A DNA stretch of 64,000 nucleotides from Symbiodinium natans (Eukaryota; Sar; Dinophyceae; Suessiales; Symbiodiniaceae). Below are positions 9,501 through 20,189 of this stretch, piece after piece (position 1 is the first letter of the stretch; each line of letters opens with the position of its first letter). Under the pieces are notes generated by a model, which was given only the letters and a program-made list of their open reading frames with translations, did no database searches and was not told where the DNA came from. The stretch spans positions 62,001-126,000 of the forward strand of contig CAJNDS010002498.1 of the NCBI GenBank assembly GCA_905221605.1, read 5' to 3'. The translations under genes and the position numbers were made by a program.

Positions 9501-12500
9501 CATTAAACCATTAAACCATTAAACCATTAAACCATTAAACCAATGGTTTCCCCCATATGAGAATCCACTAAACCATTAATCCATTTTCATGGGGGGAAAC
9601 CATTGGTTTAATGGTTTAATGCTTTAATGGTTTGAGGGATTCTTGGTTGAATGGTTTAATGGTTTAACGGTTTCATGGTTTAATGGTGTAATGGTTTTTT
9701 AAGGAATTCTCATATGGGGAAACCATTAAACCATTAAACCAGTAAACCAATGGTTTTCCCCATAGAGAATCCCCTAAACCATTAATCCTTTTTTATGGGG
9801 GGAAGCCATTGGTTTAATGATTTAATGGTTTAATGGTTTGAGGGATTCTTGGTTGAATGGTTTAATGGTTTAATGGTCTAATGGTTTAACGGTTGCATGG
9901 TTTAATGGTTTAATGGTTTAGGGGATTCACATAAGGGGCAAACCATTGGTTTAATGGTTTAATGGTTTAATGGTTTAATGGTTTAATGGTTTAATGGTTT
10001 AATGGTTTAATGGTTTAATGGTTTAATGGTTTAATGGTTTAATGGTTTAATGGTTTAATGGTTTAATGGTTTAATGGTTTAATGGTTCAATGGTTTATTG
10101 GTTTCATGGTGCTCCTGCCGAGGTACCCGTGGCATCACTATACATATTATCCTACATATTATAGGTTTCTATATTGCATACTCCTAAAATTCTGAATCGC
10201 AAGCAGTGTCCCCCCGTATCTTGTCTACTCCTAAACACCTGAATCGCAAGCAGTGTCCCCCGTATCTTTTCTGCTCCTAAAAGTCTGAATCGCAAGCGGT
10301 GTACCCCGTATCTTTTCTGCTCCTAAAATTCTGAATCGCAAGCAGTGTCCCCCCGCATCTTTTCTGCTCATAAGTATACGTATACTACATGGGTTTGCGC
10401 CTTAAAACCCGAACTCCTTAAACCCTAACTCTATAGGGTTTAAAGGTTAGGGTTTGGGTGTAATTGCCGGCTTAGGTTTAAACGCCTCAATCTTAAACCC
10501 TAAACCTGTCAACCTTAACCCTATATAAGGTTGGGGTGCCTACATGATCATCGGATTTGACGAGCTCTGCGGATATATGTATATAGCAAGGTTATAACTT
10601 TTTGCTGTGGCTATAACTATGGGTTAGGGTTTGATTTGTATACACTTATGTAAACCCATAAGAATAAGGGGAACCGCATCACAACCTATGAGAATCCCCT
10701 AAACCATTAATCCATTTTCATGGGGGGAAACCATTGGTTTAATGGTTTAATGCTTTAATGGTTTGAGGGATTCTTGGTTGAATGGTTTAATGGTTTAACG
10801 GTTTCATGGTTTAATGGTGTAATGGTTTTTTAAGGAATTCTCATATGGGGAAACCATTAAACCATTAAACCAGTAAACCAATGGTTTTCCCCATAGAGAA
10901 TCCCCTAAACCATTAATCCTTTTTTATGGGGGGAAGCCATTGGTTTAATGATTTAATGGTTTAATGGTTTGAGGGATTCTTGGTTGAATGGTTTAATGGT
11001 TTAATGGTCTAATGGTTTAACGGTTGCATGGTTTCATGGTTTAATGGTTTAGGGGATTCACATAAGGGGCAAACCATTGGTTTAATGGTTTAATGGTTTA
11101 ATGGTTTAATGGTTCAATGGTTTATTGGTTTCATGGTGCTCCTGCCGAGGTACCCGTGGCATCACTATACATATTATCCTACATATTATAGGTTTCTATA
11201 TTGCGTACTCCTAAAATTCTGAATCGCAAGCAGTGTCCCCCCGTATCTTGTCTACTCCTAAAAACCTGAATCGCAAGCAGTGTCCCCCGTATCTTTTCTG
11301 CTCCTAAAAGTCGAATCGCAAGCGGTGTACCCCGTATCTTTTCTGCTCCTAAAATTCTGAATCGCAAGCAGTGTCCCCCCGCATCTTTTCTGCTCATAAG
11401 TATACGTATACTACATGGGTTTGCGCCTTAAAACCCGAACTCCTTAAACCCTAACTCTATAGGGTTTAAAGGTTAGGGTTTGGGTGTAATTGCCGGCTTA
11501 GGTTTAAACGCCTCAATCTTAAACCCTAAACCTGTCAACCTTAACCCTATAAGGTTGGGGTGCCTACATGATCATCGGATTTGACGAGCTCTGCGGATAT
11601 ATGTATATAGCAAGGTTATAACTTTTTGCCGTGGCTATAACTATGGGTTAGGGTTTGATTTGTATACACTTATGTAAACCCATAAGAATAAGGGGAACCG
11701 CATCACGTCCCAATAAGCAAAACAAAACATCTATCCTCAAGACTTTACCTTAGCTAAGGTATGTCAAGCAACCATCCCCCGATAAGCAAAACTTGAATTC
11801 CATCATTTAACGATCTATTTTGTTAATATTTTGAATCCCTGGAAGTAGTGAAAGTGACGAGCTCTGCGGATATATGTATATGACAAAGTTATAACTTTTT
11901 TGCCGCGGTTATAACTATGGTTCAGGGTTTGATTTATATACATGTAACAAACCTATAACAAAATGAGGGTAACCCTATCACGCCCCAATAAACAAAACAA
12001 AACATCCATCCAAAAACTTTACCTTAGCTAAGATATCTCACGCAACCATCCCCCGATAAGCATAACCTGATTTCCATCATATAACGATATGGTTTGTTTA
12101 TATCCTGACTCCCAGGAAGCAGTGAAAGGACATTTGCTCACAGTATTGGGACGAAAGCCCTACAAACACAGGCATAACCCTATGGGATTTAAGGCGTAAC
12201 TGTATGGCATTCAAGGTTTAGGGATTTGAGCCCCAAACCCTATAGGGTTTTAAGGTTCTATTGTATAGGTAATGCCCAAGCCTTAAACCCGAAACCTTTA
12301 AACCCTATAGGGATCAATGGTTCAAGAAAACCTAAGGTCTGGCTTCAGCACCCTTTAGGGTTAAAACCTTTGAACCTTGTAGAGCCCTATCGGGTTTTAG
12401 GGTTCTGACCCTAAATGGTTCAGGGTTAACGTTTAACTGCCCGAACCTTCAACCCTTAAGGTTAAAACTCTATGGGTCTAGGTTTAAAGTTTAAAATGCC

Positions 12501-15500
12501 TAAATCAAAAACCCTAACCCTTAACCTTAACTCTATCGGGTTGAACGGTTCGGGTTTAGGTTTCAGTACGGGCTTACGTTTAAATGCCTCAACCTTAAAC
12601 CCTAAGCCTGTCAACCTTAACCCTATAGGGTTGGGGTGCCTACATCATCATCGACTTATTGCTGTGGTTATAACGGTGGTTTAGGGTTTGAAATATAAAT
12701 ATATGTATATACATTTATGTAAACCTATAAAAAATAAGGGGAACCGCAATAGGCGGACGCCCATATATATATATATACATGTATACATATACATCTATTT
12801 TTTCATCCGGCGCTCTATGATAATACTTTAAAGGATGTAAACATGTGAACCATCTAGTTGGCCCTGAAACAACTTTGTGTAATTTTATTCCCTTGCCCCA
12901 TTTAATCATGTTCAATGGCTTGAACGATTTCAGTAAGAATGCTCTGAATAATCAGTGAACCAAGTTAGTTAGCTTAAACAAGCTTGATGGGCTCTAAATT
13001 ATTTAACGTATTTCATCCTATTTGATTGACGTAGAAATCTTAGTAGCTGAAATATTTGAACAAATTGAATAACTAATTTGGCCCTATCACAATCTCGTGC
13101 CGTTTTCAAGTAACCTGAAGACATTCAAGCAGTAGCAACGTCTTAACAAGTTGAACCGGTCCAGAAAAAACTTTTCTGATTTTTCAAAACCCTAAACCCT
13201 AAACCCAAAACCCTAAACTCTAAACCCTAAACCCTAAACCCTAAACCCTAAACCCTAGGTACTTGAAGCAACCTTAAAGCTTGTAGTGGCTTCATTGACG
13301 TGTTGAAATTCTTTACGCTGCCGAACAGTACATATTTTGAAGCTGCAGGAAACCTTTGAAGCCCCGAAAGTTTAGGGTTTAGAGTTTAGGGTTTAGGGTT
13401 CAGGGTTTCGGGTTTTGGGGTCAGTATGGTATTAGTATTTTTTCTGATGCTTCTAGTACCATTTTGCAAACAGACTTGGATTGTCCAAGTCGCAACATAC
13501 AACACTACTCTGGTATGGGGGCTTACGAAAATAGGGGACCCCAATATAGATCCCCACAGGGTGGGACTGCGTAAAATAAGGGCCGCAATAAGGTACCCTA
13601 ATGGTTGAGATGCCCGCAGCAATTTTCGAGCAGAGAAGAGAAGCGGACCACGATGGGTCAAATACATCTGAGCTGCAAAACCGTATTCGCAATTGATATT
13701 CCTCACAAGTGCAATGCGCAGAAAGCTGAGCATGTATCTGCTACGCATTTAAACCTAGCTATATATGAAATGTGTTTCATGCGACTCACAACAGGAATCC
13801 GGTTAAGAACTCAGGCAAAGGAGATGTAACCAGTAGATCCTCTTAAGGTTTGGAATGCTTATGAAAATAGCGAAAACCTCCGCAAATACCGATGGCTTCA
13901 ACTATTGTATGAACGAAATACCAACACAAAGTACAAGCATGAACGACAACCATATGTGAGGTGTGGGTTTGGAGGCGGTGACCATATATGCTGTACATAT
14001 TCATGTACACAAGTGCATAAGTGGAGATGCATGATCCTCAGTGCTAGGTCCCAGGGGCGGGCTCCAGGGCACTCTGCATGTCCTCGAAGTTCTTAGACAC
14101 CCAGCTCTCAGCTTCATCCAACAAGCCCTCCGTAAACCTTGGCCATGCAAATGCAGCGCAGAAACACGTCACAGGATCGAAAACCCTAAACCCTGAACCC
14201 TAAACCCTAAATACCCTGCTCTTCCAACTCAAGGAATCTGTCTACCAGAGAGCTTTTCGTAGGTGATCTCCTCCCTCTCTGTGAAGTTGGACCTGTCATA
14301 GCCGTCCAGGGTTCGCATCAACTTGGCGCATGAGCCTCAGCATCTTCACAAGACCACCCTAAACCCTAAACCCTAAACCCTAAACCCTAAACCCTAAATC
14401 CTAAACCCTAAACCCTAAACCAGCACGATGGGAATGTTGTGACTCAGCTTGTGGCTTCGACTGTTGGTGTACATCAGGTACTCCTCTCTTCGTGCCGAAG
14501 GCAAGCCATGACACCAGGAGGCTTGTCAAAACAGGGTTTAGGGTTTAGGGTTTAGGGTTCAGGGTTCAGGGTTCAGGGTTCAGGGTTCAGGGTTCAGGGT
14601 TTAGGGTTTAGGGTTTAGGGTTTAGGGTTTAGGGTTTAGGGTTTAGGGTTTTGGCTTTAGGGTTTTGGCTTTTTGGCTTTTTGGCTTTTGGCTTTAGGGC
14701 TTAGGGTTTAAGGTTTCGGGATCAAGCCAGGAGGGCCGTCCTTGACCTTGTTCGTGAGGGCGATGCGGTGCTGGTTCCGACGCGCGACACCGGTCTTCTC
14801 TCTGACCTTGGCGAAGGCCACCTGGGCATCACAAACAGCCGCGACCCGAGCCGGCTAATGAGTGGACTGATGAGTTTAGGGTTTAGGGTTTAGGGTTTAG
14901 GGTTTAGGGTTTAGGGTTTAGGGTTTAGGGTTTAGGGTTTAGGGTTTAGGGTATAGGGTTTAGGGTTGGGGTGTAGGGTGTAGGGTGTAGGGTGTGGGGT
15001 GTAGGGTGTAGGGTGTAGGGTGTAGGGTGTAGGGTGTAGGGTGTAGGGTGTAGGGTGTAGGGTGTAGGGTGTAGGGTGTAGGGTGTAGGGTGTAGGGTGT
15101 AGGGTTCGGACCCGGCCTGCCAGCGCATGCGAGCAGAGATCTCACGAGAGCTGGTCACGGTCATCTTGCCCTGAGGCCTGAGAAGTCCAGTGGGCATCGT
15201 GCAACCACCAACAACAAGCCCATACACCCTAAACCCTGCGCTCACACCCTAAACCCTAAACCCTAAACTCTAAACTCTACACTTACACCCCAAACCCTAC
15301 ATCCCACTCAGCCATCTCAGCTGAAGCACAAATCTTTTTCGGTGGGTTCGCGGCGCCAGTCCAACAGGCGCTCCATGTTGTCTTCCTCGTCAGACTCCTC
15401 CTCCCCATCCTCAAAAGCAGGCTCTACGCCCCCTGAGTAGACTACAGGTAAACTTAAACATTCTAAGGGTAGCTACATAGTCCCTTGGTATGGGCACTTA

Positions 15501-16190
15501 AAAGGGGGACCCCTTGTATACCCCTGATATACCCTATGCAAGTTCGGGGCCGTTAAATCAGAACCCTTTAAAGGAGGTTAAGTAGGGACCATATCAAAGG
15601 CCCATGAAACTACCCTAACCCTAAACCCCTAAACCCTAGACCCTAAATATCCCGAAACCTAAGGCCCTTAGATTTGACAACCCCCAGAAAAAAAAGAACT
15701 CTTCCACCCCTATGAAGTGCGCTCCTGCGCCGCCTGCAGTGCGAGAGGGGCGCTGCTGGTCGGGACGGCCTCTTCCTGCTATCGGGGGTTTAGGGTTTAG
15801 GCTTTAGGGTTAGGGTTTAGGGTTTAGGGTTTAGGGTTTAGGGTTTAGGGTGCAGGGTTTAGGGTTTAGGGTTTAGGGTTTAGGGTTTAGGGTTTAAAGC
15901 AGCAAGCCTTCGCTTCTACTTCACAGCACCGCCCACCTCCTGGGGTATTTCAGCCGGTCGCCACTGCGCGAAGACCTGGGTGCAGGCCATGCCGTCCCCA
16001 GAGTGTCTTAAGAGAGTACAGCGACTTGTTTAGGGTTTAGGGTTTAGGGTTTGGGGTTTAGGGTTTAGGGTTGGTTCATGGGATCGTAATGAGAGAGACT
16101 CATGATCATCACAAGGAAAATCTGAGGAAGCAGCCGCGCTCTTCTCTATCTCAGCGCGAGCTCGCTTGTTCCTAGTCCTCGGAGAACAAT
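6550..16190 (-). CDS. Coiled-coil protein gene, copy A (multi-exon)
   Basis: Reading 5' to 3' on the minus strand, exon islands with a counterpart in copy B are at about 16180-16110 (RARAEIEKSAA), 16000-15945 (QVFAQWRPAE), 15440-15320 (EESDEEDNMERLLDWRREP), 14345-14250 (LMRTLDGYDRSNFTEREEI), 14160-14045 (FEDMQSALEPAPG), 9320-9228 (YDMNEFERMMRMNE), 9075-8895 (RLVTRSTASMADSVEKVKKV), 8868-8808 (SLVQEIAEGVG), 8735-8592 (NNLVKEHEATEAELFELARK), 8345-8275 (KERYARELESLKTE), 7515-7428 (QVKDNDRNIQLWTTLQDLLQ), 7052-6950 (HALRMRRQREVHERQG) and 6660-6550 (SLEKEIQDLRSRLHARKKYL). Islands at 14860-14725 and 14500-14420 also look coding. The product is rich in charged helices and probably coiled coil; I do not recognise the family. 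Introns contain telomere-type arrays, and one holds the 3.36-kb TIR element. Exact splice sites and ends are not determined. Confidence 0.6.
7053..7200. repeat. AT-rich trinucleotide-like island
   Basis: A run of ATA/GTA/ATC-type words (AATAATAACAATAGTAGTAA and similar). Comparable islands occur near 4560-4640, 26160-26360, 36520-36620 and 36865-36912. The hydrophobic I/V-rich translation is a by-product. Confidence 0.7.
8073..8175. repeat. TTTAGGG/TTTGGGG array in an intron of copy A
   Basis: Alternating TTTAGGG and TTTGGGG units in the intron between the KERYARELE and QVKDNDRN exons of copy A. Confidence 0.9.
9450..10110. repeat. TTTAATGG / CCATTAAA 8-bp satellite
   Basis: Arrays of the octamer ATTAAACC (or its complement), first in one orientation (9465-9545) and then in the other (9595-10105, with about 18 perfect units at 9950-10085). 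Units are interrupted by CCCCATATGAGAATCC-type spacers. Confidence 0.9.
10175..10375. repeat. Four 47-bp tandem repeats
   Basis: Four units built on CTCCTAAAATTCTGAATCGC followed by AAGCAGTGTCCCCCCGTATC. The block is repeated at 11204-11397 in the second unit of the tandem duplication. The minus-strand open frame across it is a repeat by-product. Confidence 0.85.
11204..11397. repeat. Second block of 47-bp tandem repeats
   Basis: Same four-unit block as at 10175-10375, with a few substitutions and one single-base deletion. Confidence 0.85.
12180..12660. repeat. Degenerate CCCTATAGGG palindrome field
   Basis: Repeated words AACCCTATAGGGTTT, AAGGTTTAGG and GCCTTAAACC in both orientations, strongly diverged. 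The same kind of sequence fills 56000-57130. Confidence 0.75.
12770..13190. other. Stretch without recognised gene
   Basis: AT-richer unique sequence after the TIR element, starting with the (TA)n flank. Nothing coding is supported. Confidence 0.5.
13514..13605. mobile_element. MITE family B, copy 4
   Basis: TATGGGGGCTTACGAAAATA at the left, core GGGACCCCAATATAGATCCCC, then a diverged right end GGTACCCTAATGG. Confidence 0.6.
13610..14040. other. Stretch without recognised gene
   Basis: Unique intronic sequence of copy A. Plus- and minus-strand open frames here are short and unconvincing. Confidence 0.35.
14533..15105. repeat. Telomere-type arrays with local variant blocks
   Basis: Successive blocks show distinct homogenised variants: TTCAGGG (14557-14597), TTTAGGG, a TTTTGGC patch (14650-14695), TTTAGGG again from 14873, then about 18 TGTAGGG units (14968-15105). 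The exon island at 14725-14860 lies between blocks. The long TLHPTPY-type minus frame is a translation of the TGTAGGG block. Confidence 0.9.
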
Positions 16191-16339
16191 AGCATCGCTC
16201 TTCCACCCGGTGCTTTCTGTATATATCGCTCCCACAGATTCTCAGATCATCTGACATCTAACAGATCATAGTAGAATACGAGTACCGTGCAATCTAGCTT
16301 AACTTATAATACACATGACACACTATATACTACAACATA

Positions 16340-16420
16340 GTATATATATATATATAGAGGGAGAGAGAGAGAGAGAGCACAAGAAATGTATATATATATA
16401 TATATATAGATATGTATATA
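16340..16420. repeat. TA and GA microsatellites
   Basis: TATATATATATA, then GAGAGAGAGAGAGA, then TATATATATATA again, upstream of the copy A islands. Confidence 0.9.
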
Positions 16421-16429
16421 TCACGCGCT

Positions 16430-17120
16430 GTGCTGACTCCAGCCTTGGCTCGCATAGACGGCAAGCCGAGGGGCGCGAGGCTCGGAGACTTCTCGAGTCG
16501 TGCGTGTGGATGTCTTCCCACGCTGCGAGGGTGCAAAGACTTGTTGCAAGCACCGATGTGACACCCGGTGAGGGAGAACACACCTGGGCTTTCAACGTCT
16601 TGGGGGGGGGGGGGGGGGGGGGGGGGGAGGCATGTGCATCAGCTAGGACGGGATTATGGGAAGCAGAGGGGTGTAGCACTGGCATGAACCTTGGCCAGGG
16701 GCTCCCCGCAACCCCAAAACGCAATCCCCCAATCCTTGCAAGCAATGTCGAGACAGGCCGCCAGAGTCTCCCAGTTGCCACTTGGACATCTCTCCTGTTG
16801 CAAGGAGGTCATATGACAGCGGAGTCCGTACCAGCACCCCCCAACTATGATTCCCTAAAACCATGCTAACACCGAATACCTATGTCACAGCTGCAAGGGG
16901 ACACTCCCTTTAATCAGGGTGCGGGGTTCAAAGCGGTGCTTTGGTACATGAGGGGGTCACATCTATACCACAATATACCACCAGCTTTGTATGTACTATC
17001 ATCGACTAGAATATACTTCGTACACAATATACCTTTGTAGACTGCAACATACTACAGTATACTGCAATTAGTATCCCACGGGCTACCACCCAATACAATG
17101 TCGACAATATCTGCCATCAT
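16430..17120. other. Stretch without recognised gene, with 26-G run
   Basis: Both strands have moderately long open frames across 16430-16870, but they read through a run of 26 G at 16602-16627, so they are not trusted. The remainder is unique sequence with ATACTACA-type words near 16960-17100. Confidence 0.4.
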
Positions 17121-17224
17121 GTGAAACTACCCTAAACTCTAAACCCTACACCCTAAACCCTAAATCCTAAACCCTAAACCCTAGGCGCTAAGGAGGTTTA
17201 GGGTTTAGGGTTTAGGGTTTCGAT

Positions 17225-17325
17225 CCTGTCGCAAAGCGAAGCAGCAGCCGTCGGATCCCCCGGCGCGGCGCATCGTCGAATCGCAACTTGGGGCTCTCAG
17301 ACCACGAGCTCCGGAGGACTGCCTA
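17225..17325 (-). CDS. Possible upstream exon of copy A
   Basis: The minus strand reads SPKLRFDDAPRRGIRRLLL, which resembles PRLESHGTFRASRRRRLISE at 28614-28700 in the colinear position of copy B. The similarity is weak, so this exon is tentative. Confidence 0.35.
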
Positions 17326-17469
17326 CATTTAGGGTTTAGGGTTTAGGGTTTAGGGTTTAGGGTTTAGGGTTTAGGGTTTAGGGTTTAGGGTTTAGGCTTT
17401 AGGGTTTAGGGTTTAGGGTTTAGAGATTAGGGTTTAGGGTTTAGGGTTTAGGGTTAGGGTCTTGGGGTG

Positions 17470-18165
17470 GGGGGAGGGGTTATTATAGTAGCGACCCCTA
17501 TATTTCAAGCACAGTTGTGGAGTGGATGGTGGTGACTGTGGGTGGGGAGTGGCGTGCTGGTGCTCCAAATGCGAAGCTCAGATTGTCAAAACCGACCTTG
17601 CTGAACGGACCTCACTGTTCTTGAGCCCAAGGCGAAAGCACTTCTAGCAACACCCGGCATTGGTGGGGGTTCAGAATGGCACAGGAGGTAGATCCTGCCT
17701 ACTCTAATCTACCCCTGCTTTGAGGCTGTGGTGCAGCGTCTCCGTGAGGAGAGCACTCATGAGCTTCTGTCAGTGACGGCTGCCCGTACGGTGCTTGCAA
17801 CATCCACTTCTCAAACCCTAAAACCCTAAACCCTAAACCCTAAACCCAAGTGCAACTGCAGCGGCACCCTGGAAGCCCAGCTGTCAACCCGACAGCTTAT
17901 TTCCCCTTCCTGCGTCGTCCCCCCTTCTTCGCGCATCTCCAAAAAAAAAAACGGCTTAATGTCCCCAAGGGGGAGGGGCTCATTGTTGTTCCCGTTTCTG
18001 CAGCCGTTCTAACCATGTTCTCACATGCGATTCCCATACGAATGCCCGAGTTGAGAAGCGGGAAGAGCTTGCGACTCACACATATAGCCAAGCCTGGCTC
18101 ACCGTGTGCCTCATCTGCGTTTCACTTCTCTCCGCATTTTCTTGCTGCTTGAAGCACAGCTTCCG
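17470..18165. other. Stretch without recognised gene
   Basis: Unique sequence plus a short CCCTAAA array near 17815-17848. Overlapping open frames at 17850-18150 on both strands cannot be assigned. Confidence 0.35.
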
Positions 18166-18169
18166 AAAC

Positions 18170-18282
18170 CATATGGAGGTTTACGAAAATAGTGGGCCCC
18201 TATAATTGTCCCCCAAATAGTCGGATTCCCTTACAATAAGGACCACGGATACGGTACCCCTAATATCGTAAACCCCCATATC
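18170..18282. mobile_element. MITE family B, copy 5
   Basis: Well preserved: ATATGGAGGTTTACGAAAAT on the left, core AGTCGGATTCCCTTACAATAAGG, right end CCCCTAATATCGTAAACCCCCATAT. The outer inverted repeat is about 20 bp. Confidence 0.75.
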
Positions 18283-18299
18283 TCCATCACAGCCTCCGG

Positions 18300-18670
18300 C
18301 AGTGAATATGGCCGCATTAGCGCGCTGAGCCTGGGCGTTTGCTTTCCCGGCGGAAGGGCGCGGCTGACTTCGTCAGCACTGAGCGCGCCATTGTGTCTGA
18401 CAGCCCTTTCTAAAGAGTCCGAAAAAACGCATTTGTGGGGGCTTCGTATCAAAGCCTGTGGGGGCAGGGATTTGGGGCTTAGGGCTAAGGGCTGCGACCT
18501 GGAGATTCAGGGCAGCTTACTTGAGTTCCGGCTTCTTTGACATGTTTTGGTCACCTGCACTCAGGGACTCAGGGGGCATCTAGGCAGAGACTGCGACTTA
18601 AGGCGGCATTCGGGCTTCGCCCTGGCCACAACATTGAAAATAAACGATCGCAGTCCAGCCTGCTGCAAAC
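18300..18670 (-). other. Segment colinear with 29000-29790
   Basis: Two patches match copy B. CTGACTTCGTCAGCACTGAG (18366) resembles CTGACTACATCAGCTCCAGG (29129). CGGGCTTCGCCCTGGCCACA (18611) resembles CGGGCTTTGCCCTGGCCACA (29720). They extend the tandem duplication beyond the clear exons; coding frames here are uncertain. Confidence 0.5.
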
Positions 18671-18699
18671 TATGTTACTTTTTGTTTCCCCTTGAACCC

Positions 18700-19660
18700 A
18701 CTAAGAGCCACTAAGAGCCAGGACATTTCGGTCCTGCCTGTGCTGGATCTGGCGGAGATGCAGCCTTCTTCGGCTGCTGCACATACTGCTCGAACTTTGG
18801 CAGCATGACCCACACGAGGAGCAATGGCCCCTTCCCTCCACCTCTGACGCGAAGCGGTCACAGAACCGGTCGCGGCACCACGGGTTGCAGGGCGGTACGC
18901 CCAGTGTCGTCATAGTTGTCCAGGTCGATTTCTTCCAGAAATCCGGCACGTCCAGCAAAATCCGCTCAAACTGGAGCGCACAGGCGCCATCGGAATTTCT
19001 TAGAAATCCCAACTGGTCGCAGGAGCTTCCAAGCTATGAAAAAGGTTGAGAACACAATCTCTACCTGAGGTGCGCCGCGGCAAAAAGGCGCGCGGCAGAA
19101 GGCACACACTGCTTCCACGGCGTCCGGTTCAACAGCTGCAACGCGGAACAAAGCTGAGCGAAGAACTTTAAGCTTGGAGTCTAGGATTGGAATCGCGAAC
19201 CGCGCGAAAGGAAGCAGCTTGGCGTACGTGCAGAAACCAGCCAACTTCGCGGCGGGCTCGTCACGCTGCAACGAAGTCGTGCCCACGAAGCTGCGTGCAC
19301 GCCTCAAAGAGCCGGGTTGAAAGCGAGGAGTCTGATTCTCATGATCCTCGAACTAACGAAAGGCAATCGCTGAGTATGCGCTCCGGTCCGGGGCTGAGTC
19401 TCGGCATGTCCGGGAAGTACTCCAGGTACATCCAGGTGAAGGTGTCGAAGCTCTCATAGTCCACTCTTGGCCAATTCGAAAGGATCGCATGCCGATGGCC
19501 CAATAACACAAAGGTCAAGATCGTTGGGAGAAGTCGTAGTCGTCGGTCAGCCTTTGTGTTCAGCCCACGCTCCGTCTCCCAGATGGCAAGTTGATCTGTC
19601 GTCCGAGGTTGACAAGACCAATGCGGCCCTCCTGGAAGCTCAGGCACTCTTGCACTTGCG
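18700..19660 (-). CDS. Minus-strand exon cluster, unknown product
   Basis: Three open islands on the minus strand: about 19490-19340 (FDTFTWMYLEYFPDMPRLSP), 19240-19060 (KLKVLRSALFRVAAVEPDAV and CAFCRAPFCRGAPQ) and 18820-18710 (MLPKFEQYVQQPKKAASPPD). A cysteine-rich patch (CNPWCRDRFCDRF) is open near 18900-18850, but another frame is open there too. It lies between copies A and B of the coiled-coil gene. Family not recognised. Confidence 0.4.
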
Positions 19661-20189
19661 CGGCACGTCTAAGTGCACGAAATAAGGGTACAAATGGGTA
19701 TATACGGTATTCCCAGTGAAAGCTGTTGCCACCTACTTATACCCCCAGTTCTAGCGATAGCTCCAAACGCCCGACATCCCTACACCTAACAGCCATGCCA
19801 GACTTTAGGGTTCAGGGTTTAGGGTTTGGGTTTAGAGTTTAGGGTTTAGGGTTTAGGGTTTAGGGTTTAGGGTTTAGGGTTTAGGGTTTAGGGTTTAGGG
19901 TTTGGGGTTAGGAGAACGGCATCGCCTTCAAGTGGAGCCAGCTGGCGGATCTGCAGCCTCCAGGCACGCCTGCGCCTCCTGGCACTTCATGGCGCTTCTG
20001 TGAGGTTTGCCCAAAACCCTAAACCCTAAATCAACCCTAAACCTCTAAAAACCAACCCTAAACCCTAAATCAACCCTAAACCTCCAAAAATCAACCCTAA
20101 ACCTCTAAAAAACAACCCGAAACCTCCAAAACTCAACCCTAAACCCTAAGAAAACCCTCAACCCCCCAAACCCTACACACACAACCGGG

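Larger units (their letters stand above)
9557..11707. repeat. Tandem duplication of a roughly 1-kb unit
   Basis: Unit 1 (about 9557-10685) and unit 2 (about 10688-11707) are near identical. The length differs mainly because unit 1 has more octamer copies. Each ends in AGAATAAGGGGAACCGCATCAC, a relative of the element's right terminal repeat. A third degraded unit follows at about 11708-12180. Confidence 0.85.
9402..12762. mobile_element. 3.36-kb element with terminal inverted repeats in a TA run
   Basis: The left end (9402-9427) and right end (12737-12762) form a 26-bp inverted repeat matching at about 22 positions, including CCGCCTAT and GCGGTTCCCCT. Both ends sit directly against (TA)n, consistent with insertion in a TA microsatellite. 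The interior is nested satellite: an 8-bp TTTAATGG array, a tandem duplication of about 1 kb, 47-bp repeats and degenerate CCCTATAGGG palindromes. No transposase frame was seen, so it would be non-autonomous. Copy B of the host gene lacks it: the matching intron is about 200 bp there against about 4.7 kb here. Confidence 0.65.

Noticed and set aside
10175-11397. CRISPR-like array of 47-bp repeats
   Set aside because: Units are directly adjacent without spacers, the genome is eukaryotic, and the block is duplicated within a larger satellite unit.
14946-15245. TLHPTPY-type repeat protein on the minus strand
   Set aside because: Direct translation of about 18 TGTAGGG units.
16315-16869. 184-codon plus-strand frame
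   Set aside because: It reads through TA and GA microsatellites and a run of 26 G, and a minus frame is equally open.
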